A stretch of 64,000 bases of DNA from Loripinus fragilis (lineage: Eukaryota > Mollusca > Bivalvia > Lucinida > Lucinidae): the NCBI GenBank assembly GCA_964019695.1, contig OZ026524.1, positions 16,534,509-16,598,508 of the forward strand, read 5' to 3'. Each line of letters starts with the position of its first letter. Position 1 is the stretch's first letter. The notes under the pieces are model-generated. The model searched no databases, was not told the DNA's origin, and worked only from the letters and a program-made list of their open reading frames with translations. Of this stretch, positions 23,184 through 35,032 are shown one piece after another. A program made the position numbers and the translations under genes.

Positions 23184-25190
23184 GGGGGCATAACATGTGA
23201 CACTGGGGCGGGACCATTTTTGACCCCAGAGTCATTATTTGAACAAACTTGGTAGAGGTCCACTTGATGATGCTAAATACCAAATATCAAGGCTCTTGGC
23301 CCTGTGGTTTCAGACAATAAGATTTTTTTCACATTTTCCCTATATAAGCCTTTGTAAAACATGTGACCCACTGGGCGGGGCCATTTCTGGCCCCAAGTCT
23401 ATAATTTGAACAAACTTGGTAGAGGTCCACTAGGTGATGCTTAATACCAAATATCAATAGTCTAGGCCGTCTGGTTTCAGACAAGAAGATTTTTTCTTGT
23501 ATTACCTATTATAACCCTATGTAAAAACAGGTGACCACCGGGGCAGGCCATTTTAGACCCCAGGGGCATTATTTGAACAAACTTGGTAGAGGTCCACTAG
23601 GTGATGCTAGAAACCAAATATCAAGGCTCTTGGCCCTGTGGTTTCAGACAAGAAGACTTTTTCACATTTCCCTTAATAAGCCTATGTAAAACAATTGACC
23701 CCCGGATCAGGGCCATTTTAGGCTCCAGGGCTATAATTTGAACAAACATGGTAGAGTTCCACTAGGTGATGCTACATACCAAATATCACAGATCTAGACC
23801 CTGTGGTTTCAGACAAGAGGTTTTCTCATGTTTACCCTATATAAGCCTATGTAAAACATGTGACCCCCGGGGGGGACATTTTTAGCCCCCAGGGGTATAA
23901 TTTGAACAAACTTGGTAGAGGTCCACTTAGTGATGCTACATACCAAATATCAAGGTTCTAGGCCATGTGGTTTCAGACATGAAGTTTTTTCACGTTTACC
24001 TAAATAAAAACTTTGTAAAACATTTGACCCCCGGGGCGGGGACATTTTTGGCCCAAGGAGTATAATTTGAACAAACTTGGTAGAGGTCCACTAGGTGATG
24101 CTACATACCAAATATCAAGGCTCTAGACCATGTGGTTTCAGACAAGAAGAATTTTTCTTTTTCCCTATATAAGGCAATGTAGAACATGTGACCCCCGGGA
24201 AGGGACCATTTTTGGCCCAAGGGCTATAATTTGACAAAACTTGGTAGTCTTGGGTTATAATTTGACAAAACTTGGTAGTCTAGGCGTTCTGGTTTTAGAC
24301 TAGAAGATTTTGTCACGTTTTCCTTATATAAGCCTATGTAAAACATTTGACCCCGGGGCGGGGCCATTTCTGGCCCCAGGGGTATAATTTGAACAAACTT
24401 TGTAAAGGTCTTCTAGGTGATACTAAATACCAAATATAAAGGTTTTAGGCCCTGTGATTTCAGACAAAAAGATTTTTCCACATTTTCCCTTGAAGCCTAT
24501 GTAAAACATGTGACCCTGGGGTGGGCCATTTCATGCCCCAGGTCTATAACTTGAACAAACTTGATAGAGGTCCACCAGGTGAAGCTAGATACCAAATATC
24601 AATAGTCTAGGCCTTCTGGTTTCAGACAAGAAGATTTAATCACGTTTTTCCTATATAGGTCTAAGTAAAACATGTGACTCTCAGGGCGGGGCCATTTTTG
24701 GCCCCAGTGCTATAACTTGAACAAACTTGGTAGGGGTCCACTAGGTGATGCTACATACCTAATATCAAGGCTTTAGGCCTTGTAGATTCAGACAAGAAGC
24801 TTTTTTTCACATTTTCCCAATATAAGCCTATGTAAAACATGTGACACTGGGGCGGGGCCATTTTTGGCCCCAGGGGCATAATTTGAACAAACTTGGTAGA
24901 GGTCCACTAGGTGATGCTACATACCAAATATCAAGGCTCCATGCCTTCTGGTTTCAGACAAGAAGATTTTTAAAGTTTTCATCTCGAAAATATATTTTTA
25001 GCCTCTGTGACCTAGATATGCAACATCAATAATTTTGGTAGAGGGCCACCCAAGGAATAATTGCGTGAAATTATTTCAAAATTGGACCAGGGGTTTAGGA
25101 GGGGTTGTCATTTAAGTCAATTGTTAACGGACGACGGACGGATGGGAGGACAAAGACCGATCACAAAAGCTTAACAAAAGCTAACAAGTA
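23184..25190 (+). repeat. Type II array: about 11 units of about 165 bp
   Basis: Each unit has AAAACATGTGACCCCCGGGG, a GCGGGGCCATTTTTGGCCCC palindrome, TTGAACAAACTTGGTAGAGG, TCCACTAGGTGATGCTACAT, CAAATATCAAGGCTCTAGGC and GTGGTTTCAGACAAGAAGAT. Units start near 23184, 23358, 23524, 23690, 23852, 24016, 24180, 24332, 24498, 24663 and 24833, then a tail with GACGGACGGATGG. One further unit lies at 20440-20631 on the other side of the type I insertion. Confidence 0.85.
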
Positions 25191-25745
25191 AAATGAGAAG
25201 TTTAAGGCACACAAAATCCTAAAGCTACTCACCTGAGATTTGCTGGCCACTTTAAGGACCACACAAAAAAGTTACACACCAATACTCAAAGCTCTAGGTG
25301 CAATAATTTATAACAAGAGGATTTTTTATGTTTGTTTTTAAATGAACATATATAAAATGTGATCTAAGGGGTGATGCCTTTTGTTGGCCTAGAGTTTCGG
25401 GCAAATGTTTTTTTTTTATATTTTCCCTATATAAGCATAATGTAAATGTAAATTAAGGGTCAGGGCCAATTTGAGCTCCAGGAGGATTACTTGAACATAC
25501 TTAATAGAGGTCCACCAAATGATGCTACATACCAAATATCAAGGCTAGGCCTTGTGGTTTAGGACTTCGATTTTTTCATGTTTGCCATATATAAACCTAT
25601 GTAAAACATGTGACCCCCGTTGATGACCTTTTTATGACCTGAGGGGCATAATTTGAACACACTTGGTCGAGGTCTACTAAATGATGCTATATACCAAATA
25701 TCTAGGCCCAGATATTTCAGACAGGAAGATTTTTTTAAAATTTAT

Positions 25746-26112
25746 TCCCTATATAAGACTTTCAGTTAATTGCCCAGTTTCACATCACTTTTACTTCAAA
25801 GCGGATTCCAAATATCTGCTCAGCGGAAATAAGATTTCGGCTTTACTGTTACAAAGCACTATCATTCCCCTAAATAATGAAACTCAGTTTGTTTCACTCA
25901 GACTCTGCTTCGAGTCACACAATGACTTTGAAGTAGACTGACAATCATCTAGTTTCGGGTCATTTTCCCAGCTTTGAATCACTTCTGCAATTCCTAAAAA
26001 AGTATCTTCAACAATGCACTTGTGTTATATTTTTTTCTATTTGTAAGCTTAATCACTATTTCCAAAGATGAACAAGATACATCATTTTACCGTATTTATT
26101 GCAATAAACAGT
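25746..26112. other. Non-coding stretch
   Basis: Between the degenerate type II units and LINE copy 2. No gene or recognised repeat. Confidence 0.45.
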
Positions 26113-27692
26113 CATTGTTTAGCCCAGCTACTGACTAACTGGGCTAAACAATGGCTGGTTACATTTAATCCACTGAAAACAGAGGCTGTCTTATTTACTC
26201 TTAAAAAGCTTGATTTCCTTCAACAACTTGTTTTTGATAATATCACAATTAGCTTTGTTGATAGCCATAAACATCTGGGTGTTACCTTAAGTAGCAATGG
26301 GCAGTGGCATTCACATGTTGAAAATATTGTTAACTCGGTAAGTAAAATTTTAGCTTTAATGTGTAAACTTAAATACTCTATTAGCAGAAATGCTCTCAAA
26401 CAGATATATGTCCTATCTGCTTCCTGTTGTTGAGTATGCATCAGTGGTATGGGATGGGTGCTCTGAACGGGACTCTCAAACACTTCAAAAGATACAAAAT
26501 GAAGCAGCCCGCCTTGTAACAGGACTTACGAGATCTGTATCGTTAGAAAACCTGTACAAAGAGTGGGGATGGTTAACTCTATCACAAAGAAGACAACAAC
26601 ATAAACTTTCATTCATGTATAATGTTAATGTTGGCTTAGTGCCATCATATATCTCAGATTTAATCCCTCCATTAGTCAATGAAATTTAAGATTATCCTTT
26701 GAGAAATAATAGAAACATCTCTCTTCCTTATAATAGGACTAACATTTCACAGAAATTAAGTATACCTTCATCCATTAGTTTATGGAATGGCCTTAAAGAT
26801 GATTTTAAAAACTTATCAACTTTACCAACCTTCAAAAAACATGTAATCTCTAAGTTCAACATGTCATACATTCCATCATACTTTACCTTTGGAAATAAAT
26901 ATATATCAGTCTTACATGCACGGCTCAGAAATAGGTGTAGCAACCTAAATAATGACCTTTTTATAAATCATATACGTGATAACCCTCTATGCGACTTGTG
27001 TGGTGTGGTAGAGGACGCCATTCACTACTTCTTTCATTGTAGAAGACACACAAATGAAAGACAGGTTTTCAACGATACAGTGAGAATGTTACAACCCCTA
27101 AGCATTAATTTAATACTTTTTGGCAATGAAAACTGGAATTTCGAAACCAACATAGTCTTGTTTAGAGCAGTCCAAAGGTACATACAAGTTACTAAACGTT
27201 TCAATAATATTTAGACTCTTTGTTTAAAAACATCATATTACGTGAATACCAACTAAACTATGTTTTATTGTTAAGCCCATGTGGTAGTCATAATAGCAGT
27301 TTAGTAACCTTTTTTCTCATAGTCCTTATTATATTTCTTACTTTAATATATACTTATCTGCTTACTATTGTATCATTCTTTTTCATTTGTCTTTAGTATA
27401 CTCAATATACATAGCTATTTTTGTTATTTACTTCTGTATACTCATATTATTCTTTCTGTCAACTATTTATTGTTATTTATTTATTTATTCTGATATGTTT
27501 CCAATATATGTTCCTAAATGCTTTGCTTTGTTAATTATGTGTGTATAATACATATGCATTTGTATATATCTAGCCATGTTTATTAGTTATTATGTATGTT
27601 TAAAATGTAGGGGAACGGTGGTAACTAATGTTGTGAGAACTTGTAACACAATCCCGTTGCTGTATATATTTGGCAATAAAATATGTTTAAAC
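26113..27692 (+). mobile_element. 5'-truncated Jockey/CR1-group LINE, copy 2
   Basis: Same family as 12508-15322, truncated within RT just after motif C (starts at LLTNWAKQWLVTFNPLKTEA). The 3'UTR matches copy 1 (GTTGTGAGAACTTGT and GGCAATAAAATATGTTTAAA). At its 5' edge the 15 bases 26139-26153 are repeated as their reverse complement at 26113-26127. Confidence 0.85.
26128..27214 (+). pseudogene. LINE ORF2 C-terminal part
   Basis: RT thumb and C-terminal region: FVDSHKHLGVTLSSNGQWHS, VEYASVVWDGCSERDSQTLQ, NEAARLVTGLTRSVSLENLY and the CxxC...HxxxxC knuckle NPLCDLCGVVEDAIHYFFHC. It is broken by one frameshift near 26405 and one in-frame TAA at 26687-26689; otherwise open. It is better preserved than copy 1 and keeps the knuckle His. 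Confidence 0.85.
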
Positions 27693-27757
27693 TATAAACA
27701 GTCAAGGGCTGCGCTGATCCAGACCCTTCGATGATGGGGATAGGCACGCATCAGCAA

Positions 27758-27801
27758 TATATAAAAGCACTCTGCGAACAACGTCGTCTGAACAATCAGT
27801 T
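27758..27801 (+). promoter_or_regulatory. TATA-like box with initiator-like motif
   Basis: TATATAAAAG at 27758-27767 and TCAGTT at 27796-27801, about 40 bp apart, slightly longer than the usual 30. No downstream gene or LTR is identifiable, so this could be chance or a relic of an LTR element. Confidence 0.2.
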
Positions 27802-28029
27802 GGACTGTTCCATGGCCAGTTTGTCGGAGTAGTGAGTAGCGAAAATAGGCTGTAGTGCGGTTAATTATAGCCGCTTCTCAAGAGATCTGTTTCCGTGCTC
27901 GAGAATCCCCATTAGGTTAACACAGCCCATTCTAGAGAGTTATACAGATTTGCGAGTCTTAAAATTTATAGAAGCAAAATAAATTCTCCTGTCTAGACAT
28001 TATAAACAGCAATACAAATACGCAAAATA

Positions 28030-28200
28030 AGAGGAGCCATCTTGGTGTAGTGGATAAATCACTTGTCTTGTACCCAGGGATTCTGAAATCCAGACTCATC
28101 CAGTCTGTAAGATGAGACTCTAAACCCTGGCACCGTCTCCATATTACCTCACATGTTGCCAGTACGTTACACACTCACTCTCTCATGCAACGTAAGGGAC
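28030..28200 (+). mobile_element. tRNA-derived SINE, family 3 (plus copy)
   Basis: Head with a box-A-like motif (TTGGTGTAGTGGATAAATCA), similar to the reverse of 45868-46022. The box B region is decayed (GGATTCTGAAATCC). Confidence 0.55.
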
Positions 28201-28339
28201 TGATCAGCAAACAGGCATGTTCATGTCAGACCAGGTCGGTATCCCGAAAGACAGACATTCTTGCACCGCGGCCAATGATTTATGGAAACATTCACCAGCG
28301 CGATTTTGCTGCAGCTTAGCAAGAGGAACATTTGATTTG

Positions 28340-28507
28340 CTTCTATACGTCCCAGTTAACTTTTTTTCAGTCATGTTGGGACGGGTTTTCCTGGGTTGAA
28401 CCAGTATTAAGCAGAGAATAAAGTGTCTTGCTCAAAGACACAACGTAGTACCTCCTGTGAGGCTTGAACCTGCAACCCCTCGACTGTACCACTGAGCCAC
28501 TGCGCTC
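28340..28507 (-). mobile_element. tRNA-derived SINE, family 1
   Basis: On the minus strand: CTGAGCGCAGTGGCTCAGTG (box A region), GCAGGTTCAAGCCTCAC (box B), CTTTGAGCAAGACACTTTAT, CTGGTTCAACCCAGG and GGGACGTATAGAAGCAAATC. Nearly full length. Confidence 0.85.
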
Positions 28508-29299
28508 AGGTATAACTAATGGTTTTGATGTATGGAATTGGTAACCCCTTACACGAAGGCTATCCTTAATACGAGAACACACTCAAACATTTGGTAAAAA
28601 CGTTTCAGCACTTAAAACTTATACGCTCACATATCAGCGCTTACAATCAATTTGTCTAAGGAAGACATGAAGTTAGCTAGCCTCTCCGAAAGGAGAGTAT
28701 TAAATTTAGACATTTGCATTTGCTTTACCACTTTTTCCAACAGCATTCGAAAATACTGTCTGCATCAGACGCCTGCTGCAAATGTTGTTAATATTAATGT
28801 TTAATGTAAGGATATAGAGAAAACCGTGTGGACCCAGAGCAGATTGCTCCAACTGGATCAGACTGATGCGGATCTAGATGCTTCAAAACATAACAGCAGA
28901 CAACGAAAGCAGACATTTTTTGTTGGGGTTATTATTTCCATTTCAATGTATTTCAGGTTGTTACAGAATAGGAATATTTTTTTAGGATGTGGAATTTTAA
29001 AAGATTTTTTCTGGGTATCCCTGATATATACTGAGCGAAACTTCGAACCCGCCACTGGATATTTTCCCATATATCTTAGCATATATAATACATGCAAGGC
29101 TACAATTTACACTCAATATGGAAAAATTAATTAAACAGAACCTGTCAAAATTTCAGGTTCATAAATTGAAATTAGCATGCTCAATTGATAGACTGTATAA
29201 AAGCACCATCACATTTCAATTTCACACAAACGCTAGAATTTGAACTCATTGCTTAAAACCGAGTATTCCAGGGACCTAAAGTGAAAACACCAACTTTAT
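28508..29299. other. Non-coding stretch
   Basis: No gene. A short hairpin CTCTCCGAAAGGAGAG lies at 28682-28697. Confidence 0.4.
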
Positions 29300-29640
29300 G
29301 GTGTTATAAATGGACATAATTGATCATTTTTGGGTTTTGCATTTATTAAGTAGCAATTTTCAGGTAATCCACAATGTTTCTATGGAAGCCCATATGACAT
29401 AAAACAACACAAGAATGCTTTATGGAGATGACATGTTTTTATCCACTTTATTGAAACTTTCTGGTGCGGTAAATGGACATTATTGAACACTATTGTATTT
29501 TTTTTGCAATAAAGTAGCAATTTTCATGCAATGCAGTCCTCCTATGGAGGCCCATATGGCCTAAAATAACACAGAAATGCGTTTATGGAGATGAACTGTT
29601 TTTGTCTACAAAAGCATTGAAACACCCGTCACCCATTGGC
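29300..29640 (+). repeat. Direct repeat of two units, about 170 bp each
   Basis: Both units carry TAAATGGACAT, TAAGTAGCAATTTTCA or TAAAGTAGCAATTTTCA, a TCTATGGA(A/G)GCCCATATG-like core, AAAACAACAC and TTATGGAGATGA. Nothing else is known about it. Confidence 0.7.
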
Positions 29641-30405
29641 TGTGTACTGCGCATTCAATCTCGACACTTCCGACATTTGAATGCAGCATTTATGCATCAC
29701 CGCATCAAAGTATGGTGGACTATACAGGACATTTTATTACATACGTAATACTCAGTATTTTGTCAATTTTTCTTGTCATACGAGTGCAAAAATGAAAAAT
29801 AACCAACATGTTGTGGTGCAAACTTTCGGCTCTATCTAAACATGTGAAACTTTAGGATAAATTATAAATCAGTCTCAGCAAGGCCCCGTTTTTGATTGAA
29901 CCCACAGCCAGATCCCTCTACTTTATACCCATACAAACCAAACGTTGGCATTGTTGTGATAAAATAAATTTGTTGGATAGTTGTCGATAATAATATGAAT
30001 ATACACAAGGCGAAAAACATTAAGCATTGTGTGCCAAGTGCAAAACAGGTATAAGTACTCTATCATTACGCATAAATTAACATCCTTATTTAATCAAACT
30101 TTTTTATGTTCAATCGTGGATACATGTGCCAAAATATACTGTGTCAATTATCATTTCAAACAGTTTAATAATAAAGCTATATTGAAAAAATGTGTCCTGT
30201 TAACAGGCGGTTTAGAAGTTTCGTTCAGTATAGATCTATATATGTGCTTATATTGTTTAATTTGTTCATATATCAATTTAATTATTGGAGGGGGGCTTGG
30301 GGGTAACAGTATATGCTGGTAAATATTGAGATTACTGCTTCCATCCACCCCTTGGGAAAACCCCTATATCGAACTCTGGTCTGCTAGGTTCTTTAACACA
30401 CACAT
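29641..30405. other. Non-coding stretch
   Basis: No gene or recognised repeat; the 97-residue frame at 30029-30322 has no features beyond chance. Confidence 0.4.
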
Positions 30406-30603
30406 GGGAGCGCAGTGGCTCAGTGCTTGCCTCGAGACCAAAGGGCTGCAGGTTCGAGCCTCACCGGCGTCACTGCGTTGTGGTCCTTGAGCAAGAGACA
30501 TTTATCCTAGCTTAGTACTGGTTCAACCAAGGAAGACCCATCCCTGTTTAACTGAAAGATTGTTGATGGGACGTAAAGAATCAAATCAAACAAACAGACA
30601 CAC
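30406..30603 (+). mobile_element. tRNA-derived SINE, family 1, full-length copy
   Basis: Head GGGAGCGCAGTGGCTCAGTG (box A region), box B GGTTCGAGCCT at 30451-30461, body GTCCTTGAGCAAGAGACATT and CTTAGTACTGGTTCAACC, tail GGGACGTAAAGAATCAAATC with AAACAAACA. It is transcribed by Pol III when active and moved by a LINE. The body resembles the central part of widespread invertebrate SINEs (MetaSINE-like), which is my inference. Confidence 0.85.
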
Positions 30604-30612
30604 ACGTACGCA

Positions 30613-30800
30613 CGCACAGAGTCCAGTGGCGCTTGACTCGAGATTGAGGATTTGTGAGTTTGAGCCTCACCAGCGGCACTGCGTTGTGTCCATGGGAAAG
30701 ATTAATCCTTCCTTTCAGTTTGGTACAGGAGGACCCATCCTGGCATAACTGAAAATATGTTGGCTGGGATGTAAAGATTCAATTCAAACAAACAGAGAGA
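30613..30800 (+). mobile_element. tRNA-derived SINE, family 1, second copy in tandem
   Basis: A more diverged copy immediately after the previous one: CCAGTGGCGCTTGACTCGAG, GTGAGTTTGAGCCTCACC, GGTACAGGAGGACCCATCC, GGGATGTAAAGATTC, and a short GAGAGAGAGAG tail. Confidence 0.75.
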
Positions 30801-31339
30801 GAGAGAGCATATGGTACCCGTGAAGTGTTTTTCACATATTAATTTGACTTTCTATGTTGATCAATCTTGTACAAACAGCTGAGCGCATGTAGGTAATTGT
30901 TATGTGACATGAAATAAACTTGCGTTTACACACTCTGAGTCAGCTGATTCTAAACTGGGCAAAAAGGTGACAATGATTACATGGTTATCACGTAACCAAA
31001 AACAGAATAAAAGGTCCTTTTTTTCTTGAATGTATTTTAATAAATGTTGGAAAACATGCTGAAACCAAAAGTTTGACATAAATGCATTTCTAACGAAAGT
31101 ATTTTTTGAAAATATGCAGTGAACAGATACTGATACCTGTGAAAATATGCCTTGATAAAAAGGGTCATGGGGGAAAATTGTAATTATTTTCACAAGCAGA
31201 TAACTTACAGATTTTTGCTTTCACACACATACAGTGTGATAATTATACAACAAAACAAAACCAAAATATGTTTTTTAAATATTACCGCTGATGTGTAGTT
31301 TGCAATGACACTGTAAAGCGAATCTGATCTAGGCCAGAT

Positions 31340-32692
31340 TCGAAACTGGGCAATTAACTGTATAATGTAAAACACATGTCCCCACAGCCGACCCATTTTC
31401 GTCCCCAGGGGCATAAATTTGAACAATTTGGTAGAAGTCCACTGGCTTATGTAGCACACCAAATTTCAGGCTCTAAGCCTTGTGGTTTCAGACAAGAAGA
31501 TTTCCTGTTTACCTTTATAAGACTAAATAAAACAAGTGACCCCTGGGGCAGGTTATTTTTGATCCAAGGGGCATAATTTTAACAAACTTGGTAGAGGTTT
31601 ACAAGATAATGATAAATACCAAATATCAAGGCTCTAGGCCTTGTGGTTTCATACAAAAAGTCAGCTATTATTTCTCAAATCTATTTTAGCTTGTGTGACC
31701 TAGATATGCAATGGCCTGGAACAATTATTGAAGAGGGACATACAGGGATAATTCAAGTCAAGTTTGGTCAAAATCCAGTCAGTAGTTTAGGAGATGTGCT
31801 TTGAAGTCATTGTTGACAATGGACATCCAATATGAACAATTTGGTAAAAGGACACCCAAGAACCCTTTGTGCTAAACTATCTTCAAATCGGCCCAGTAGT
31901 CTTTGTCAAGGAGATTTTAAAGCTTTCCCCTCATAGATACATAGAAAAAAACTGGCCCAACCCCTGGTGACTTATTTTTTGATGGATCATTAGGGTAAAG
32001 TCGGGTAAATTCGGACATCAGGTAAATTCGGACACATATTTGCAAACAGTGTAAATCCAGATGAGACGGCTCCTTATGAGCCGTCTCATCAGGATTTTCA
32101 CTGTTTGCTTAGTTTATTTTATTTTTATGCCAATCATTCAAAAATAAAAGAAACAGTGTCGCTGTCCGTATTTAGACGACTGTCCGAATTTACCCTATAA
32201 TTTGAACAATCTTGGTAGGGGGTCACACAAGGACCTGTTGTGTCAGATTGTTTTCAAATCGGATTTTGACAAAGGAGATTTTAAAAAAAATCGCAAAATA
32301 TACATGGGAAAATTGGCCCTGCCCCATGGTGGCCATGTTTTTTGATGGATCAATATAATTTGAACAATCTTTGTAGTACCGTATTTGTCAAATTATTTTC
32401 GAATTGGAAAAGTAGTTTTTGCCAAGAAGATCTTTTAAAAGTTTTTCCTCTTGGTCGCCATGGCAACCAGAAGTCTGCGTGGAATTGAAATCTTTGAACA
32501 ACTTGAAAAAGGACCATCCAAGTATCATTTCTGCAAAAATTGCTGAAATTCCACCCAGTAGTTTAGGAGGAGATAATGGTTTAAGGACAATGTGGACAGA
32601 TATCGGACTGACTGAGAGGTGACAGACATCTTATGATCACGATTACTAAGCTCACTTTGAGCCTGAGCTTATATGGCTCAGGTGAGCTAGAA
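31340..32692 (+). mobile_element. Type II tandem-repeat element, second locus
   Basis: Two type II units (near 31370 and 31527), then the tail seen at the first locus (TGTGACCTAGATATGCAA), several diverged tail units (GATGGATCA, TTTGAACAAT, GGTAGGGGGTCAC) and an end reading GGCTCAGGTGAGCTAG. Interrupted by the TA-flanked MITE at 31993-32195. No gene. Confidence 0.65.
31993..32195 (+). mobile_element. TA-flanked MITE with a nested foldback
   Basis: Left end GGGTAAAGTCGGGTAAATTC, right end GTCCGAATTTACCC, with TA at 31991-31992 and 32196-32197. A copy of foldback FB3 is nested inside at about 32042-32108. A TA duplication suggests Tc1/mariner-type mobilisation. Confidence 0.75.
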
Positions 32693-32817
32693 ATACACCT
32701 TGACAGATTGGAAATACATTATGACAAGCTTGAAATTTATACATGATGCACATATTAAACAATTTGCAATGTTACTAAACTAAATGTTAATATTAAAATT
32801 CTATCTCAAACCTGTAA

Positions 32818-33292
32818 GTAGGAATGTAACAATACATGGGACTATCGATATATCCCAATAGTAACCTAGGCAATGTTACTACATTGATAGGAAAGTGCCA
32901 ATACCAATAGCCAATAGTATCGACAATAGTCTATTCATTATCACAATAATTGAATAGTTTTTAGACATAGGGATTTTCACTTGAAAATTGCTTGGAAAGG
33001 CACAAAAAGGAAGTTAACTTGCAAAAAATGTATATGCTGTTGCATCCCATGCATTTCAGCAGGATAAGTGGACTTTGACAATATTCTGAAACTTTTATGT
33101 TGTTTCGATACGAAAATTGGTACCTCTTAGTGCAGAAAATCCCTACTGTATTATTAATTTTCTCCTTCAGACATTAGCACCACAATAGTATTGCAATGGT
33201 AGTACACAATAGTAATAGTATCACAATGGTGCTTCCTGCAATGTCAATACTATCGCAATAGTCAGATTTGGCCACAATAGTCACCCCTACAT
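32818..33292 (+). mobile_element. Degenerate inverted-repeat element rich in CAATAGT
   Basis: Left end GTAGGAATGTAACAATAC, right end CAATAGTCACCCCTAC; the interior has more than ten CAATAG/CTATTG words. hAT-like by its ends, weakly supported. Confidence 0.45.
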
Positions 33293-33784
33293 ATATAGAC
33301 TGAGGATATTCACATTTGAATTTTTTTTTTATTATCTACAACTTATCTTTAATCTATTAAGGTAAAGAGAAGTGAACCTTACTTTACATAAGCTTTTGTA
33401 TTGATTTTCTAGTTGTAGCAGACGAAGTTATAAAAGCTCTTTCTTTTTTTAAGCTTCTAAGCCACTCTGACTATTTGTTTGCATTTCCAAAGAAATAGGA
33501 AACACCAATAGTTGTTTCCCTTAGAAAGGAAACAGATATGCCATAAAGAATTGCTTCCCTTAGACAATATTGAGAAAATAGAAAAAAAATATTTCCAATC
33601 TTATGGTTTCTCTCCCGTGAAAATATCAAATCTTGTATTTTCACGGCTGTGAAATATATGCATTATACTTAATATTTTCCTGTATTTCATTACATAGTAG
33701 AAGCTAATAAAAGTATATACAAGAGGTATCATCAAAACATATACTAGAAGAAACTAGAAACACATCTGATTAAAGAGTAGATAA

Positions 33785-33987
33785 CAGTAAAACCTGCGTA
33801 AAACAGCCACTCTCAAAAAGACCCAAAATGGTTTTCAAGACCGATTATTGCTAAATGCAGGTCAAAAGTTTTGCAGAATGCTCCAAAGGAAGCATTCTGC
33901 AATACTTTCGATCTTCATTAAGCCACCAATTGTCATTAAGACCTTTTTTGTCTATTTTTGAGTGACTGTTTTGCAAAGATTTTACTG
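33785..33987 (+). mobile_element. MITE T4, copy 1
   Basis: Imperfect palindrome with ends CAGTAAAACCTGCGTAAAAC and GTTTTGCAAAGATTTTACTG. Same family as 49741-49928, which touches a splice donor. Confidence 0.7.
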
Positions 33988-34971
33988 TAGCACGTAAATC
34001 GCTGGAGTTGTTTTCTTAATTTTAGACCAAAAATGATGTGCCATTTACTTCAGCTGTAGGCTTGATGAAGAAAACGTCATTTTAATAAATGTGTTTGATG
34101 GCGTAAATAAAATCCAAACCAATAAATTTGATAATTATATATTGTCTGATAAGCAGCCCTTTCTTTATGGGTGTGAAATGTTTGAAGTCTCTAAATACTG
34201 CAAGGACAAGACATAATAAATTATAAAAACAATTCTGAAAATTTGGCTTCAAACACGGTTACTGCAAGCAATGTGCCCAACAACAATAAAGATACAATCA
34301 ATACCATCCTAGTGTGTGAAGTATAAGTCAACGCCTATCAGACAAAGCGTATGTCAGTCATAGATGACAATGAAAGGTCCTTCTGTACTATCTCAAAAAA
34401 TGAACGCTTCTAACAGGGGCATGCGAACAGTTTTATTGACATCACTCAGATGCAGCATATCGCAATACCATGGGAAATTGTTGCTGATTTCCATAATGTG
34501 AATGTTTGATAGTCTGACTTAATCAACAAGTTTGCTAAGCCATATCCATTGAGCTGTAAATATGGCAGCAAACTTAAAATAGTCAAACTGCATGCAACAC
34601 AAATTGATGTTATTGTGACCTTTTATCAGACATGAATATTGCAGAATTCTTTTGCTAGTCTATTGCTTCATTTTAATGTTCCAGACTTTGGCTCAACAGT
34701 GAATTCCGTCATTAAGATGCATTTTCATGCTGGCGTTAATGACGTCAAAATAATGGTAGAGCTTTGACTTTATTTAATTGATTGCTTATTAATCGAGTCT
34801 AGAAGAGTTTTTAATTAACCCTTCCCTTCGTGAATATTCATGCTAAGCTCCTCCCACTATGAATAATTATATAAATAAAATTTTACATTTGTACATAGAC
34901 AAAGAAATTACTTGTCAGATCTACTAGTGTAGAATCATATCTAATCATATTTCCATAAGCAATAAGAGTAG

Positions 34972-35032
34972 ACCCTGATCAGGCAGCTCTTACAAGAGCT
35001 GTCTGATCTGGGTCTGCTCTGTTTTCAAAAGT
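34972..35032 (+). repeat. Foldback FB3 copy
   Basis: Hairpin GACCCTGATCAGGCAGCTCT / AGAGCTGTCTGATCTGGGTC. Related copies at about 19525, 32042, 37026, 49480 and 55316 share outer AAACAGTGTAGACCC-like arms. Confidence 0.65.

Larger units (their letters stand above)
20195..25745 (+). mobile_element. Large tandem-repeat element complex (pearl/BIV160-like organisation)
   Basis: Starts near AACAAGAGGGCCAGAGTGGC and contains two tandem arrays: type II units of about 165 bp (20440-20631 and 23184-25000) split by a type I element of about 140-bp units. A GACGGACGGATGG-type microsatellite lies at about 25128-25150. Bivalve pearl/CvA-type elements are described as roughly 160-bp core repeats followed by ACGG-type microsatellite; I place this here by organisation only. 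Degenerate type II units continue to about 25745. No protein is encoded. Confidence 0.6.

Noticed and set aside
22946..23263. Frames on both strands inside the AGGTCA array
   Set aside because: Frames follow the repeat period and are broken in neighbouring units; no protein signature.
20632..25190. CRISPR-like repeat arrays
   Set aside because: Units of 140 and 165 bp repeat along their full length without unique spacers, in a eukaryotic setting.
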